From the NCBI RefSeq assembly GCF_012932675.1, contig NZ_JAAIIF010000006.1:248001-312000 (forward strand): a DNA stretch of 64,000 bases, in the 5' to 3' direction. This DNA is from Bifidobacterium erythrocebi (GTDB lineage: Bacteria > Actinomycetota > Actinomycetes > Actinomycetales > Bifidobacteriaceae). Made by a program: the position numbers and the translations under genes. Shown here one piece after another: positions 36,397 through 45,137 of this stretch. Each line of letters opens with the position of its first letter. Within the stretch, counting starts at the first letter, position 1. A model generated the notes under the pieces. That model was not told where the DNA came from. It worked only from the letters and a program-made list of their open reading frames with translations, and did no database searches.

Positions 36397-36413
36397 TATT
36401 AACGCAGTTAATA
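36397..36413. promoter_or_regulatory. palindromic operator, probably for the ROK repressor
   Basis: Perfect 17-base palindrome TATTAACGCAGTTAATA. Read leftward it lies between TTGTAT and TAATCA (17-base spacer), a possible promoter of the ROK gene, which suggests autorepression. ROK proteins favour such AT-rich dyads. Binding is inferred. Confidence 0.65.
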
Positions 36414-36667
36414 CAAAAGGGCAAAACGACATCCGCATGGCGTGTCGCAAGTGGTCGGGAAGGGCGGCGGGCCCCTGTTCGTTTCATTATGCGGACAGAT
36501 GGTTCGAGCGGTGCAGATGCGTCAAACCGTTGCGGTGGTGGGGATTAGGTGCTCCATACCATCGTGGTGTTTCCCGGAAGTGAAATGGAGGGGAAACATA
36601 ACGTCACTACGTTGACCAACATCTCATGCCATAACGAGGCGTGAGGAGATAGAGAGAGGTATTCCTC
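36414..36667. other. upstream region of oppA, no gene seen
   Basis: Part of a 327-base divergent intergenic region. It must hold the oppA promoter, which I could not place with confidence (TTGACC at about 36613 lacks a well-spaced -10). The ribosome site GAGAGG is 8 bases before oppA. Confidence 0.4.
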
Positions 36668-38287
36668 ATGAATGCTAAGAAGATTATGGCTGCCGCCGTA
36701 TCCGTGGCCGCCATCGCATCGCTTGCCGCATGCGGCGGTGTAAAGGACGATGCCACGGCAGGCAATGCCATCACCATCGGCACCACCGACAAGATCACCA
36801 GCCTTGATCCGGCAGGCTCCTACGACAACGGCTCCTACGCCGCGCAGATTCAGGTATTCCCGTTCCTGTACGCACAGGACTACAACACTTCCGAGCTGAG
36901 CGCCGATATCGCTGCCGACGACGGCACCTGGAACTCCGACGGCACCCAGTTCACCGTCAAGCTGAAGTCCGGCCTGAAATTCGCCAACGGCCACGACCTG
37001 ACCTCCTCCGATGTGAAGTTCTCCTTCGACCGCGTCAAGAAGATCAACGACGAGAACGGTCCGTCATCGCTGCTCGCCAACATCACCGACGTCAAGGCCA
37101 AGGACGACACCACCGTGGTGTTCACCGATTCCGTGCCGTACGACGTCACCCTCAAGCAGGTGCTGTCCTCCCCGGCCGGCCCGATCGTCGATGAGGAGTC
37201 CTTCTCCGACAGCAAGCTGACCGACGCCGACACCATCGTCAAGGACAACGCCTTCGCCGGTCCGTACAAGCTGACCTCCTTCAAGCTCAACGAGGCCCTG
37301 GCCTATGCCAAGAACGACTTCTACAAGGGTCTGACCCCGGCCAAGAACGATGCCGTGCAGGTCAAGTACTATGCCGACGCGTCCAACCTGAAGATGGCCG
37401 TGCAGCAGGGGCAGATCGACGTGGCCTACCGCTCCCTGACCCCGACCGACATCTCCGACCTGTCCAAGGATAAGAAGGTCAAGGTCGTCACCGGCCCGGG
37501 CGGCGAAGAGCGCTTCCTCACCTTCAACTTCAGGATCCAGCCCTACGGCGAGAAGACCAGCGAGCCGAACGCAGCCAAGGCCAAGGCCGTGCGCCAGGCC
37601 GTCGCCAACCTCATCGACCGCGACGAGCTGGCCTCCAAGGTCTACAAGAACACCTACACCCCGATGTACTCCTTCATCCCGGACGGCCTGACCTCCCACT
37701 CCGACACCCTGAAGAGCGCCTATGGCGACGGCAACGGCAAGCCCAGCACCGACAAGGCCAAGAAGGTGCTCTCCGACGCCGGCGTGAAGACCCCGGTCGA
37801 CCTCAAGCTGCAGTACAACCCGGATCACTACGGCTCCAGCTCCGCCGACGAGTACGCCGCCATCAAGTCCCAGCTGGAATCCAGCGGCCTGTTCAAGGTC
37901 GATCTGCAGTCCACCGAATGGACCCAGTTCAACAAGGACCGTGTGGTCACCGAGGATTCCGACGGCTCCTACCCGGTCTACCAGCTCGGCTGGTTCCCGG
38001 ACTACTCCGACCCGGACAACTATCTGTCCCCGTTCTTCCGTGACGGCAACTTCGTCAACAACGGCTACTCCAACAAGGAGATCAACGATCTGATCGTCAA
38101 GCAGGCCGGCGAGAAGGACGAGTCCGTCCGCGAGAACCTCCTGAAGGAGATTCAGGAGAAGGAAACCGACGACCTGTCCACCATCCCGCTGCTGCAGGGT
38201 GCGCAGACCGCCGTGACCGGCACCAGCGTGAAGGGCGTTGTGCTCGACGCATCCTTCCGCTTCCGCTACGCCTCCATCACCAAGTGA
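36668..38287 (+). CDS. oppA: oligopeptide-type ABC transporter solute-binding lipoprotein
   Basis: A 539-residue family 5 binding protein. Signal peptide with lipobox LAACGG (Cys at residue 22), so it is a lipoprotein on the outer face of the membrane. The family 5 pattern is clear: NGHDLTSSDVKFSFDRV, AFAGPYKLTSF, AVRQAVANLIDRDEL, YQLGWFPDYSDPDNYLSPFF. It delivers peptides (or in some bifidobacteria perhaps other oligomers) to the OppBC channel. Two hairpins separate it from oppB, fitting a higher level of the binding protein. Confidence 0.92.
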   Translation: MNAKKIMAAAVSVAAIASLAACGGVKDDATAGNAITIGTTDKITSLDPAGSYDNGSYAAQIQVFPFLYAQDYNTSELSADIAADDGTWNSDGTQFTVKLKSGLKFANGHDLTSSDVKFSFDRVKKINDENGPSSLLANITDVKAKDDTTVVFTDSVPYDVTLKQVLSSPAGPIVDEESFSDSKLTDADTIVKDNAFAGPYKLTSFKLNEALAYAKNDFYKGLTPAKNDAVQVKYYADASNLKMAVQQGQIDVAYRSLTPTDISDLSKDKKVKVVTGPGGEERFLTFNFRIQPYGEKTSEPNAAKAKAVRQAVANLIDRDELASKVYKNTYTPMYSFIPDGLTSHSDTLKSAYGDGNGKPSTDKAKKVLSDAGVKTPVDLKLQYNPDHYGSSSADEYAAIKSQLESSGLFKVDLQSTEWTQFNKDRVVTEDSDGSYPVYQLGWFPDYSDPDNYLSPFFRDGNFVNNGYSNKEINDLIVKQAGEKDESVRENLLKEIQEKETDDLSTIPLLQGAQTAVTGTSVKGVVLDASFRFRYASITK

Positions 38288-38293
38288 TCGAAC

Positions 38294-38322
38294 GGCTTCG
38301 CCCGGCCAAGCCGGGCGAAGCC
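38294..38322 (+). terminator. intercistronic hairpin 1 after oppA
   Basis: Perfect 13-base-pair stem GGCTTCGCCCGGC/GCCGGGCGAAGCC with loop CAA, 6 bases after the oppA stop, no T-run. Likely protects the oppA mRNA or limits read-through. Confidence 0.7.
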
Positions 38323-38390
38323 ATATTCCAAGCGGATGCCGTGGCGTCCCCGCAGGGTTCTGCGCCACAGCCCGCTGCCAGCGAAGCGAA

Positions 38391-38427
38391 TGCTGGGAGA
38401 CGAACAGCCTCTGCCCGTCTCCCAGCA
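38391..38427 (+). terminator. intercistronic hairpin 2 between oppA and oppB
   Basis: Stem TGCTGGGAGACG pairs with CGTCTCCCAGCA over 12 bases, no T-run. Same role as the hairpin 70 bases upstream. Confidence 0.6.
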
Positions 38428-38490
38428 TTGTCGTAATCGCATCAACACATCGCACAATCCAATATTGGCCCTACATAAAGGAGCTTGAGC

Positions 38491-39585
38491 GTGTCAGCTA
38501 CAGCAGCTCCGGCAACCGCCGACCAGGCAGGCAAGCCGAAAGAAGCCAAAAAGAACCGATTGTCAGGCGGATTCTTCCGTTTCGTCCTGACCAGGTTCCT
38601 GCTTATCATCCCAACCGTTTTCATTCTCGTCACCGTGGTGTTCTTCGTGATGCGCGCCACCGGCGACCCCATCTCCGCCGCGCTCGGCGGCCGACTCACC
38701 CCGCAGGAGCTGCAGGCGCGCATTCACGCGGCCGGCTACGACAAGCCGCTTATCGTGCAATACTTCGAGTATCTGGGCAATCTGCTGCACGGCGATCTCG
38801 GCACCACCATGACCGACAACCAGCCGGTCGTCTCCATTCTGGCGCGCTATGGCTCCGCCACCTTCGAACTGGCGTTCCTGGCGCTTATCGTGGCGCTTGT
38901 CGTCGGCATCGGGCTGGGTCGAGTCGCCGCCCGCAGGCGCGACCATGCCGCCGACGCCGGCATCCGTACCTTCGCCATCCTGTGCTACGCCACCCCGGTG
39001 TTCTTCCTTGGCCTGATCTTGAAGCTCATCTTCGCCATCTGGCTTAATGTGCTGCCCGCCTCCGGTCGTTCCTCGCTGGCCACCGAGATGCAGTTCTCCC
39101 GACTGGTTTCTCCCACGGGCTTCTACATCATCGATGCGCTGCAGCTCGGCGACATGAACGTGCTCGCCGACGTGCTGCGCCACGCGGTACTGCCGGCCCT
39201 GGCCCTGGGCCTGCTGACCGCAGGCGTGTTCATCCGCTTGGTACGCACCAACGTGATTTCCACCTTCAACTCCGGGTATGTGGAGGCCGCGCGTTCCCGC
39301 GGCGTGTCCGAACGCCGTCTGCTCGGCAAGCACGCATGGCGTCCGGCGCTCATCCCGATCATCACCGTGATGGGCATGCAGATCGCCATGATGCTCGCGG
39401 GCGCGGTGCTCACGGAGACCACCTTCGAATGGAAGGGTCTGGGCTTCATGCTGTCCCAGTACCTGAAGGCGCGTGACTTCGTGGCCGTGCAGGGCATCGT
39501 GATCCTCATTGCCATCATCGTGGCCGTCGTCAACTTCATCGTCGACGTGATCGCCGCGCTTATCGACCCGAGAGTGAGGTACTGA
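38491..39585 (+). CDS. oppB: ABC transporter permease OppB
   Basis: A 364-residue membrane protein. After a 30-residue polar N-terminus come the OppB pattern (FVLTRFLLIIPTVFILVTVV, GDPISAALGGRLT) and six helices. The EAA-type coupling loop is YVEAARSRGVSERRLLGKH. The GTG start at 38491 is set by AAAGGAG at 7 bases; a TTG six bases before is less likely. It lies 2 bases before oppC in the operon. Confidence 0.93.
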   Translation: MSATAAPATADQAGKPKEAKKNRLSGGFFRFVLTRFLLIIPTVFILVTVVFFVMRATGDPISAALGGRLTPQELQARIHAAGYDKPLIVQYFEYLGNLLHGDLGTTMTDNQPVVSILARYGSATFELAFLALIVALVVGIGLGRVAARRRDHAADAGIRTFAILCYATPVFFLGLILKLIFAIWLNVLPASGRSSLATEMQFSRLVSPTGFYIIDALQLGDMNVLADVLRHAVLPALALGLLTAGVFIRLVRTNVISTFNSGYVEAARSRGVSERRLLGKHAWRPALIPIITVMGMQIAMMLAGAVLTETTFEWKGLGFMLSQYLKARDFVAVQGIVILIAIIVAVVNFIVDVIAALIDPRVRY

Positions 39586-39586
39586 C

Positions 39587-40771
39587 ATGGCCAAGGCAAA
39601 CGCTTCCAGAACCGCCATTTCCAATGACGAACGTCTCGGGAATCTCCGGCTGCGCAGAAAGTCGGCCTGGGCGAAGCTGCCGATCGTCAAGCAGCTGCGT
39701 GTCGCGGTCGGCTGGCAGAAGGGCATGCTCGTCACCGGTCTGGTGCTGTGCGCGTTCTTCCTGATCGTCGCGCTGTTCGCGCCGGCCATCGCGCCGTACG
39801 GCCATGCGCAGATCAAGGACGCCAGCGGCTCGTTCCCCGCGCAGGCGGCACCTTCCGCCAAGCACATCTGGGGCACCACGGCAGGCGGCTTCGACGTGTT
39901 CAGCCGCGTGGTGTGGGGCACCCGTACGGCCATCATCGCCATCATCGTGGCGGTGCTGCTGTCCATCTTCGCCGGCGTGCTGCTCGGCCTGGTGTCCGGC
40001 TATTTCGGTGGTTGGGTGGATCGCGTGCTGGTGATGATCGCCGACGCCATCTACTCCTTCCCGTCGCTGTTGCTCGCCATCCTCATGGCCATCATGATCT
40101 CCCACGGCCAGTCCGGCCTGTGGAGCGGCATCCTCGCCTCGGGCATCTCCATCACCGTGGTCTACATCCCGCAGTACTTCCGTACGATCCGCGCCGAAGT
40201 GATCCGCATCAAGGAATCCGCATACATCGAATCCGCCCGCGTGGTTGGTGCCTCCACCTGGCGCATCATGACCAAGCACCTGTTCAAGAACTCCACGCGA
40301 ACACTGCCGGTCATCCTGACGCTGAACTCCTCCGAGGCCATCCTGACCCTTGCAGGCCTGGGTTTCCTGGGATTCGGCATCGAGCCGACCGCGGCCGCCG
40401 AATGGGGCTATGACCTCAACCGTTCCGTGTCCGACGTGACCGCCGGCATCTGGTGGACCGCCGTGTTCCCCGGCCTGGCCATCGTGCTCGTCGTGCTCGG
40501 CATCACGCTGGTCGGCGAATCGCTCAACGATCTTGCCGATCCGCGTCTGCGCGCACGCAAGTCCGCGGGCGAGGTCGTCGGTTCGATCGAAGACACGTCC
40601 GTCGACGAGAAGGAAGGCACCTCCGCACGCAACGAGGTCATCGCCGAACTGGACGCGGCCGGCAACCCGATCGCGGCAAAGCCGGTGGCGACCGTCACCG
40701 ACTATGACGAGGCGTTCCGTGCTTCGGAATGGACCGGCGAAGGCGATACCGGCAACAGGGGAGAGGAGTGA
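39587..40771 (+). CDS. oppC: ABC transporter permease OppC
   Basis: A 394-residue permease partner of OppB. Polar N-terminus of about 50 residues, then the first helix (MLVTGLVLCAFFLIVALFAP), and the OppC pattern HIWGTTAGGFDVFSRVVWGTR. The coupling loop is YIESARVVGASTWRIMTKH. Six helices in all. A 65-residue cytoplasmic C-terminal tail, acidic and rich in Thr and Glu, is longer than usual. Its 3' end precedes the fused ATPase by 5 bases. Confidence 0.93.
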   Translation: MAKANASRTAISNDERLGNLRLRRKSAWAKLPIVKQLRVAVGWQKGMLVTGLVLCAFFLIVALFAPAIAPYGHAQIKDASGSFPAQAAPSAKHIWGTTAGGFDVFSRVVWGTRTAIIAIIVAVLLSIFAGVLLGLVSGYFGGWVDRVLVMIADAIYSFPSLLLAILMAIMISHGQSGLWSGILASGISITVVYIPQYFRTIRAEVIRIKESAYIESARVVGASTWRIMTKHLFKNSTRTLPVILTLNSSEAILTLAGLGFLGFGIEPTAAAEWGYDLNRSVSDVTAGIWWTAVFPGLAIVLVVLGITLVGESLNDLADPRLRARKSAGEVVGSIEDTSVDEKEGTSARNEVIAELDAAGNPIAAKPVATVTDYDEAFRASEWTGEGDTGNRGEE

Positions 40772-40776
40772 ACGCC

Positions 40777-42513
40777 ATGACACAACAGGCGCAACACACG
40801 CAGCACAATGCCCAGCAGGGCGATCTCGCCAATATCAAGGACCTGTCGGTCTCCTTCATGACGGATGCCGGCTCGATCAAGGCAGTCGAGGATGTGAACT
40901 TCACCATTCCGCGCAAGACCGTGGTCGGCGTGGTCGGCGAATCCGGTTCCGGCAAATCCGTGACCGCGCGTTCCATCATCAAGCTGCTGCCCGAAACCGC
41001 CACCACCTCCGGCGCGATATACCTGTCGAACCGTGAGGATACCGGCACGCTCGACGTGCTGTCGCTGTCCGGAGAGCAGCTGCGCACGATGCGCGGTAGC
41101 CAGGCGGCCATGGTATTCCAGGAGCCGAACTCGGTGCTCAATCCGGTGTATACCATCGGCTGGCAGATCGAGGAAGGCCTGCGCGCCCACGGTATGAAGG
41201 ACAAGAAGGAGCTTCGCGCTAAGGCCATCGACATTCTGAAGAAGGTCGGCATCCCGGATGCCGAAACCCGTGTGGACTATTATCCGCATCAGTTCTCCGG
41301 CGGTCAGAAGCAGCGCATCGTCATCGCCATGGCGCTGGTGCTGAACCCCGGTCTGATCCTGGCCGATGAGCCGACCACCGCGCTGGACGTGACGGTCCAG
41401 GCCGAAATCCTCGACCTGCTGCGTCTGGCACGCGACGAATTCGGCGCATCGGTGCTCATCATCACCCACAACATGGGCGTGGTCGCCGACATCGCCGACG
41501 AGGTCGTGGTGATGTACCGCGGCCACGTGGTCGAGCAAGGGCCCGTGGAACAGATCTTCTACAAGCCGCAGCACGAGTACACGCAGCGTCTGTTGGCCGC
41601 CGTGCCGCGCATCGGGCAGCATCTCGTGGTGCGGGACCGCAAAGGCGATCCGATCGAACGCAAAACCGACTGGCATGACGAACCGCTCGCCGTCAAGGCG
41701 CGGAATCTGAGCATCACCTACCCCGGCCACCTTATGCAGCCCGACTTCAAGGCTGTGGACGGCATCGACTTCGAGATCCACCGTTCCGAAGTGCTCGGCC
41801 TGGTGGGCGAATCCGGTTCCGGCAAGTCGACCACGGGCCGTGCCATCGCCGGCCTGCAGAAGGTCACCGGCGGTTCGCTCAACGTGCTCGGCGTGGAGAT
41901 GAACGGCGTGAAGGAGCGCGATTTCAAGGCCAAACGCGCCGACATCGGATTCGTGTTCCAGGACCCGGGATCCTCGTTCGACCCGCTGATGACCATCGCC
42001 GAGAACGTGGCGGAACCTCTGCTGGTGCACCACAAGTTCGGTTCCGTGGCCGAGGCGAAGAACTATGTGGGCGATCTGCTGGAAATGGTGCAGCTGCCGC
42101 GCGTGTACATGGATCGTTACCCGCACGAGCTGTCCGGCGGTCAGCGTCAGCGCGCCTCCCTGGCGCGTGGATTGGCGTTGAAGCCGAGCCTGCTCATCGC
42201 CGACGAGCCGACATCCGCATTGGACGTGTCCGTGCAGGCCAAGGTGCTTGAGCTGTTCAAGAAGCTGCAGGCCGAGATCGGTTTCGCGTGTCTGTTCATT
42301 ACGCATGATCTGGCCGTGGTGGATATGCTTGCCGATCGCATCATGGTGATGCACAAGGGCAAGATCGTGGAGCATGACGATGCGGACGACATCATCGAAC
42401 GCCCGCAGAACCCCTACACGCAGAAGCTCCTGGCGTCGCTGCCGCTGCCCGATCCGGTCAAGCAGCGTGAGCATCGCGCCCGTCTGCGCGAACTGCTCGC
42501 AGCCCAGCAGTGA
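40777..42513 (+). CDS. oppD: fused OppD-OppF ABC transporter ATPase
   Basis: A 578-residue protein with two complete nucleotide-binding domains in one chain. The first (about residues 15-290) has GESGSGKS, FSGGQKQRIVIAMALV and LILADEPTTALD. The second (about 310-575) has GESGSGKST, LSGGQRQRASLARGLA and LLIADEPTSALD. Both look active. The fusion replaces separate OppD and OppF. Start MTQQAQHT at 40777 follows GAGAGGAG; an in-frame Met at 40729 lies inside oppC. A strong terminator follows. Confidence 0.93.
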   Translation: MTQQAQHTQHNAQQGDLANIKDLSVSFMTDAGSIKAVEDVNFTIPRKTVVGVVGESGSGKSVTARSIIKLLPETATTSGAIYLSNREDTGTLDVLSLSGEQLRTMRGSQAAMVFQEPNSVLNPVYTIGWQIEEGLRAHGMKDKKELRAKAIDILKKVGIPDAETRVDYYPHQFSGGQKQRIVIAMALVLNPGLILADEPTTALDVTVQAEILDLLRLARDEFGASVLIITHNMGVVADIADEVVVMYRGHVVEQGPVEQIFYKPQHEYTQRLLAAVPRIGQHLVVRDRKGDPIERKTDWHDEPLAVKARNLSITYPGHLMQPDFKAVDGIDFEIHRSEVLGLVGESGSGKSTTGRAIAGLQKVTGGSLNVLGVEMNGVKERDFKAKRADIGFVFQDPGSSFDPLMTIAENVAEPLLVHHKFGSVAEAKNYVGDLLEMVQLPRVYMDRYPHELSGGQRQRASLARGLALKPSLLIADEPTSALDVSVQAKVLELFKKLQAEIGFACLFITHDLAVVDMLADRIMVMHKGKIVEHDDADDIIERPQNPYTQKLLASLPLPDPVKQREHRARLRELLAAQQ

Positions 42514-42536
42514 GTGGGAAGCCTTCCTAAACAAGC

Positions 42537-42584
42537 AAAAACGCGTGGTACGCAGGAATCAATCCTGCGTACCACGCGTTTTTT
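42537..42584. terminator. bidirectional terminator between opp operon and NUDIX gene
   Basis: Perfect 17-base-pair stem ACGCGTGGTACGCAGGA/TCCTGCGTACCACGCGT, 5-base loop, with a run of A before and six T after, so it works on both strands. Confidence 0.95.
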
Positions 42585-42628
42585 CGTGCGTGCCTCGCAC
42601 CGTCGAGGGGTGCACTACATGGCGGAAT

Positions 42629-43150
42629 CTAACGGATCGTTCCGCGGAAGGCGAACTGTGCGTGCGCGTCTCCTGCGGCCTTATGCGCAAGGTATTCGCG
42701 CACGTAGCCCATGCGTTCCACCGTGCTGGCGGCCAGGGGATCGGGCAGCGCGTCGGGGGAGAACCAGCCCACGCTCAGGCTTTCGTCATCGCCCACGAAC
42801 GGTTCCGTGTTGCCATTCGGGTCTGGGCGGCAGACGAACAGGTGATCCATGTACATGGTGTTGTCGCCGTTCGCATAGGTGGTGATCTTGCGCGACGACT
42901 TAACCGACACCAGATCGGTGACGATCACGTCGACGCCGGTCTCCTCCTTGACCTCACGGGCCACGGTGTCCGCCGGCTCCTCGCCGGGCTCGTTGATGCC
43001 GTACACCATGGCCCATTCGCCGGTATCGGAGCGGCGTCCCAGCAGCACGCGGCCCTGGTCGTCCTCCACATAGCCGGAAACGCCCATGAGCCACAGGAGA
43101 TCGTGGTCGATCTTCTTACGTAAATCAAGGATGAACTGCGGCGTGGTCAT
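42629..43150 (-). CDS. NUDIX hydrolase
   Basis: A 173-residue enzyme that hydrolyses a nucleoside diphosphate linked to another group. The Nudix box reads GEEPADTVAREVKEETGVDV, with the REVKEETG core that binds metal. Substrate is not evident; MutT or ADP-ribose types are possible. Start MTTPQFIL at 43150 follows GAGAGGA at 7 bases. The start codon overlaps the stop of a 47-residue leader ORF whose first 16 residues are identical to its own. Confidence 0.88.
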   Translation of the reverse strand: MTTPQFILDLRKKIDHDLLWLMGVSGYVEDDQGRVLLGRRSDTGEWAMVYGINEPGEEPADTVAREVKEETGVDVIVTDLVSVKSSRKITTYANGDNTMYMDHLFVCRPDPNGNTEPFVGDDESLSVGWFSPDALPDPLAASTVERMGYVREYLAHKAAGDAHAQFAFRGTIR

Positions 43151-43290
43151 GATGCGATCCTCTCCAGTCCACGATCCTTCGCAGCGAAGCTGCTCACTTC
43201 GCCTACGTACAGCCCACAAGGCTGTACGCGTGACGGCTCAGCGTGGTCGATCTTCTTACGTAGGTCGAGGATGAACTGCGGCGTGGTCAT
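43147..43290 (-). CDS. 47-residue leader ORF, partial duplicate of the NUDIX start
   Basis: Starts 1 base after the pepP stop (TGA-C-ATG) and ends by overlapping the NUDIX start as ATGA. Residues 1-16 (MTTPQFILDLRKKIDH) equal the NUDIX N-terminus; the remaining 31 (AEPSRVQPCG...) have no relative I know. It looks like the result of a duplication with insertion of about 90 bases, which kept translational coupling from pepP to the NUDIX gene. Whether the peptide matters is unknown. Confidence 0.5.
   Translation of the reverse strand: MTTPQFILDLRKKIDHAEPSRVQPCGLYVGEVSSFAAKDRGLERIAS
43242..43290. repeat. 49-base duplicate of the NUDIX 5' end
   Basis: Matches 43102-43150 with three differences, all synonymous in the shared frame (Leu, Asp, Leu codons). 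The offset between copies is 140 bases. The intervening insert holds the hairpin CGTACAGCC-CACAA-GGCTGTACG at 43206-43228 and GCAGC-GAA-GCTGC at 43181-43193. Confidence 0.85.
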
Positions 43291-43291
43291 G

Positions 43292-44893
43292 TCAGGCCTT
43301 GCGTCCCTTGGCGGCCATATCGGCCATCCATTCCTCCACATCGTCGATCTGCTTCGGAATGCCGGCGGACAGCCATTCCGGACCATTCTCGGTCATGAGC
43401 ACGTCGTCCTCGATGCGGATGCCGATGCCACGGTACTCCGGCGGGATGAGCAGATCGTCCGCACGGAAGTACAGGCCGGGCTCGATGGTGAAGATCATGC
43501 CCGGACGGATCTCGGCACCCTGATACGACTCGAAACGAGCCTGCGCGCAATCATGCACGTCCAGACCCAGATGATGGGCCACGCCGCAGGCGAGCCAACG
43601 ACGATGCTGCTGGCCTTCGGGGGAGAGGGACTCCTCCACGCTCACCGGCAGCAGACCCCACTCGTGCAGACGCTCGGCGATCACGCGCATGCAGGCGTGA
43701 TGGATGTCGCTGTACGTGGCACCCACCTTCGCCGCCTCGAAACCGGCCTGTTGCGAATCGAGCACGGCCTGGTACAGACGCTTCTGCAGGTCGGTGAACT
43801 TGCCGTTCGTCGGGAACGTACGGGTGATGTCGGCGGTGTACAGGGAATCGACCTCGACGCCGGCATCCACCAGCAGCAGGTCGCCGTTCCGCACCACGCC
43901 GGTATTGCGCATCCAATGCAGGATCGGGGCGTGCGGGCCGGAGGCGACGATCGAATCGTATCCGACCGTATTGCCCAGCTCGCGGGACACGGAATTGAAC
44001 GCGCCCTCCAGAATGCGTTCGCTGCGTGGCTTGTCAAGCGCCTGGGGCAGCGTGGACAGCAGGCGGTCGAAGCCGGCCTTGGTGGCGCTGATGGTCTTGC
44101 GCATCTCGCCCACCTCATAGGAGTCCTTGCACATGCGTGCCTCGGAAGTGAACTCGCGCAGCTTGTCGTCGTCGGCGGCATTGCGGTCGGGATCGGCGAA
44201 ACCGTTGGCCTTGCGCACCTCGTTCACCAGCTCGGTGATCTGCGGATCGGTCTCGCTCACGACGCGCACGCGCACGGCGCCCGCCTCCGTGCCGACATCC
44301 TTGCTCAGCGCATCGGCCAGCTGCGCGATATCGTGCGTCTCGATGCCGGTCATCGCCTGCATCTCGACCAGGCCGGCACGCGGGCCCACCCAGTATTCGC
44401 CGTAATGCGCGTTCATGAAGAAGTCGGCGGTGGAATTGTCGGCACGCGGAGCCACGAACAGTTCCGGCACATGCGTCTGGCCGGCCTTCGCCTCGGGCGA
44501 ATCCGGGTCGACGGGATTGAGCACCAGCACGGCGCCCGCCTCATAGTCGGTTCCCAGACCCGTGTAATACGCGAACGTGCTGTCCGGGCGGAACATGTAA
44601 TCGCAGTCGTTGTTGCGCACCTTCGGCTGGCCGGCCGGAATCACCAGACGCTCGCCGGCGAAGGCCTTGCCGAGCGTCGCGCGGCGGGCCGGGGTGAACT
44701 TGGAGGATTCCAGCGGCTCGATATCCGGGTTCTCATCGGCCCAGCCGGACTTCATGAACTCGCGGAACGCGTCGGAATTCGGGCGCAGCGAACGGTTGTT
44801 CACACGATCGCTCATGGCCTGATCGTCGCCCGGCGCGGCGGCACGCTCCTGCGCCTCGTATTCCTTGTCCTTCTCGGTGATCACTTCACCCAT
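43292..44893 (-). CDS. pepP: Xaa-Pro aminopeptidase (M24B)
   Basis: A 533-residue metallopeptidase that removes an N-terminal residue before proline. The N-terminal creatinase-like domain covers about residues 60-260. The pita-bread catalytic domain has metal ligands in LLLVDAGVEVDSLYTADITR (two Asp), HHLGLDVHD (His), and MIFTIEPGLYF and GIRIEDDVLM (two Glu). Start MGEVITEKD at 44893 follows AAGGAG at 5 bases; the frame upstream to 45256 covers the divergent promoter region and was rejected. It heads an operon with the leader ORF and NUDIX gene. Confidence 0.93.
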   Translation of the reverse strand: MGEVITEKDKEYEAQERAAAPGDDQAMSDRVNNRSLRPNSDAFREFMKSGWADENPDIEPLESSKFTPARRATLGKAFAGERLVIPAGQPKVRNNDCDYMFRPDSTFAYYTGLGTDYEAGAVLVLNPVDPDSPEAKAGQTHVPELFVAPRADNSTADFFMNAHYGEYWVGPRAGLVEMQAMTGIETHDIAQLADALSKDVGTEAGAVRVRVVSETDPQITELVNEVRKANGFADPDRNAADDDKLREFTSEARMCKDSYEVGEMRKTISATKAGFDRLLSTLPQALDKPRSERILEGAFNSVSRELGNTVGYDSIVASGPHAPILHWMRNTGVVRNGDLLLVDAGVEVDSLYTADITRTFPTNGKFTDLQKRLYQAVLDSQQAGFEAAKVGATYSDIHHACMRVIAERLHEWGLLPVSVEESLSPEGQQHRRWLACGVAHHLGLDVHDCAQARFESYQGAEIRPGMIFTIEPGLYFRADDLLIPPEYRGIGIRIEDDVLMTENGPEWLSAGIPKQIDDVEEWMADMAAKGRKA

Positions 44894-45137
44894 ACTCGCT
44901 CCTTGGTCATCCTTGGAATTGTGATGTTGTGTGGTTGCACCACGCGGTTTGGTATCCAACGGCCCGCGCGGCACGCTACCGTCCCATCGTAGTCCACCGG
45001 CCGCGGGCATACGCGGTGTTTTTCGGGCGAGCCGGACGAGCCGCGGGCACCGGTCTGCGTTCGGCCCGGAACGAAACGACCACCGCCTCGTGAAGTGCAA
45101 TAGAATATGAGAGGTTTGTACGTATTGAGAGGAAGTT

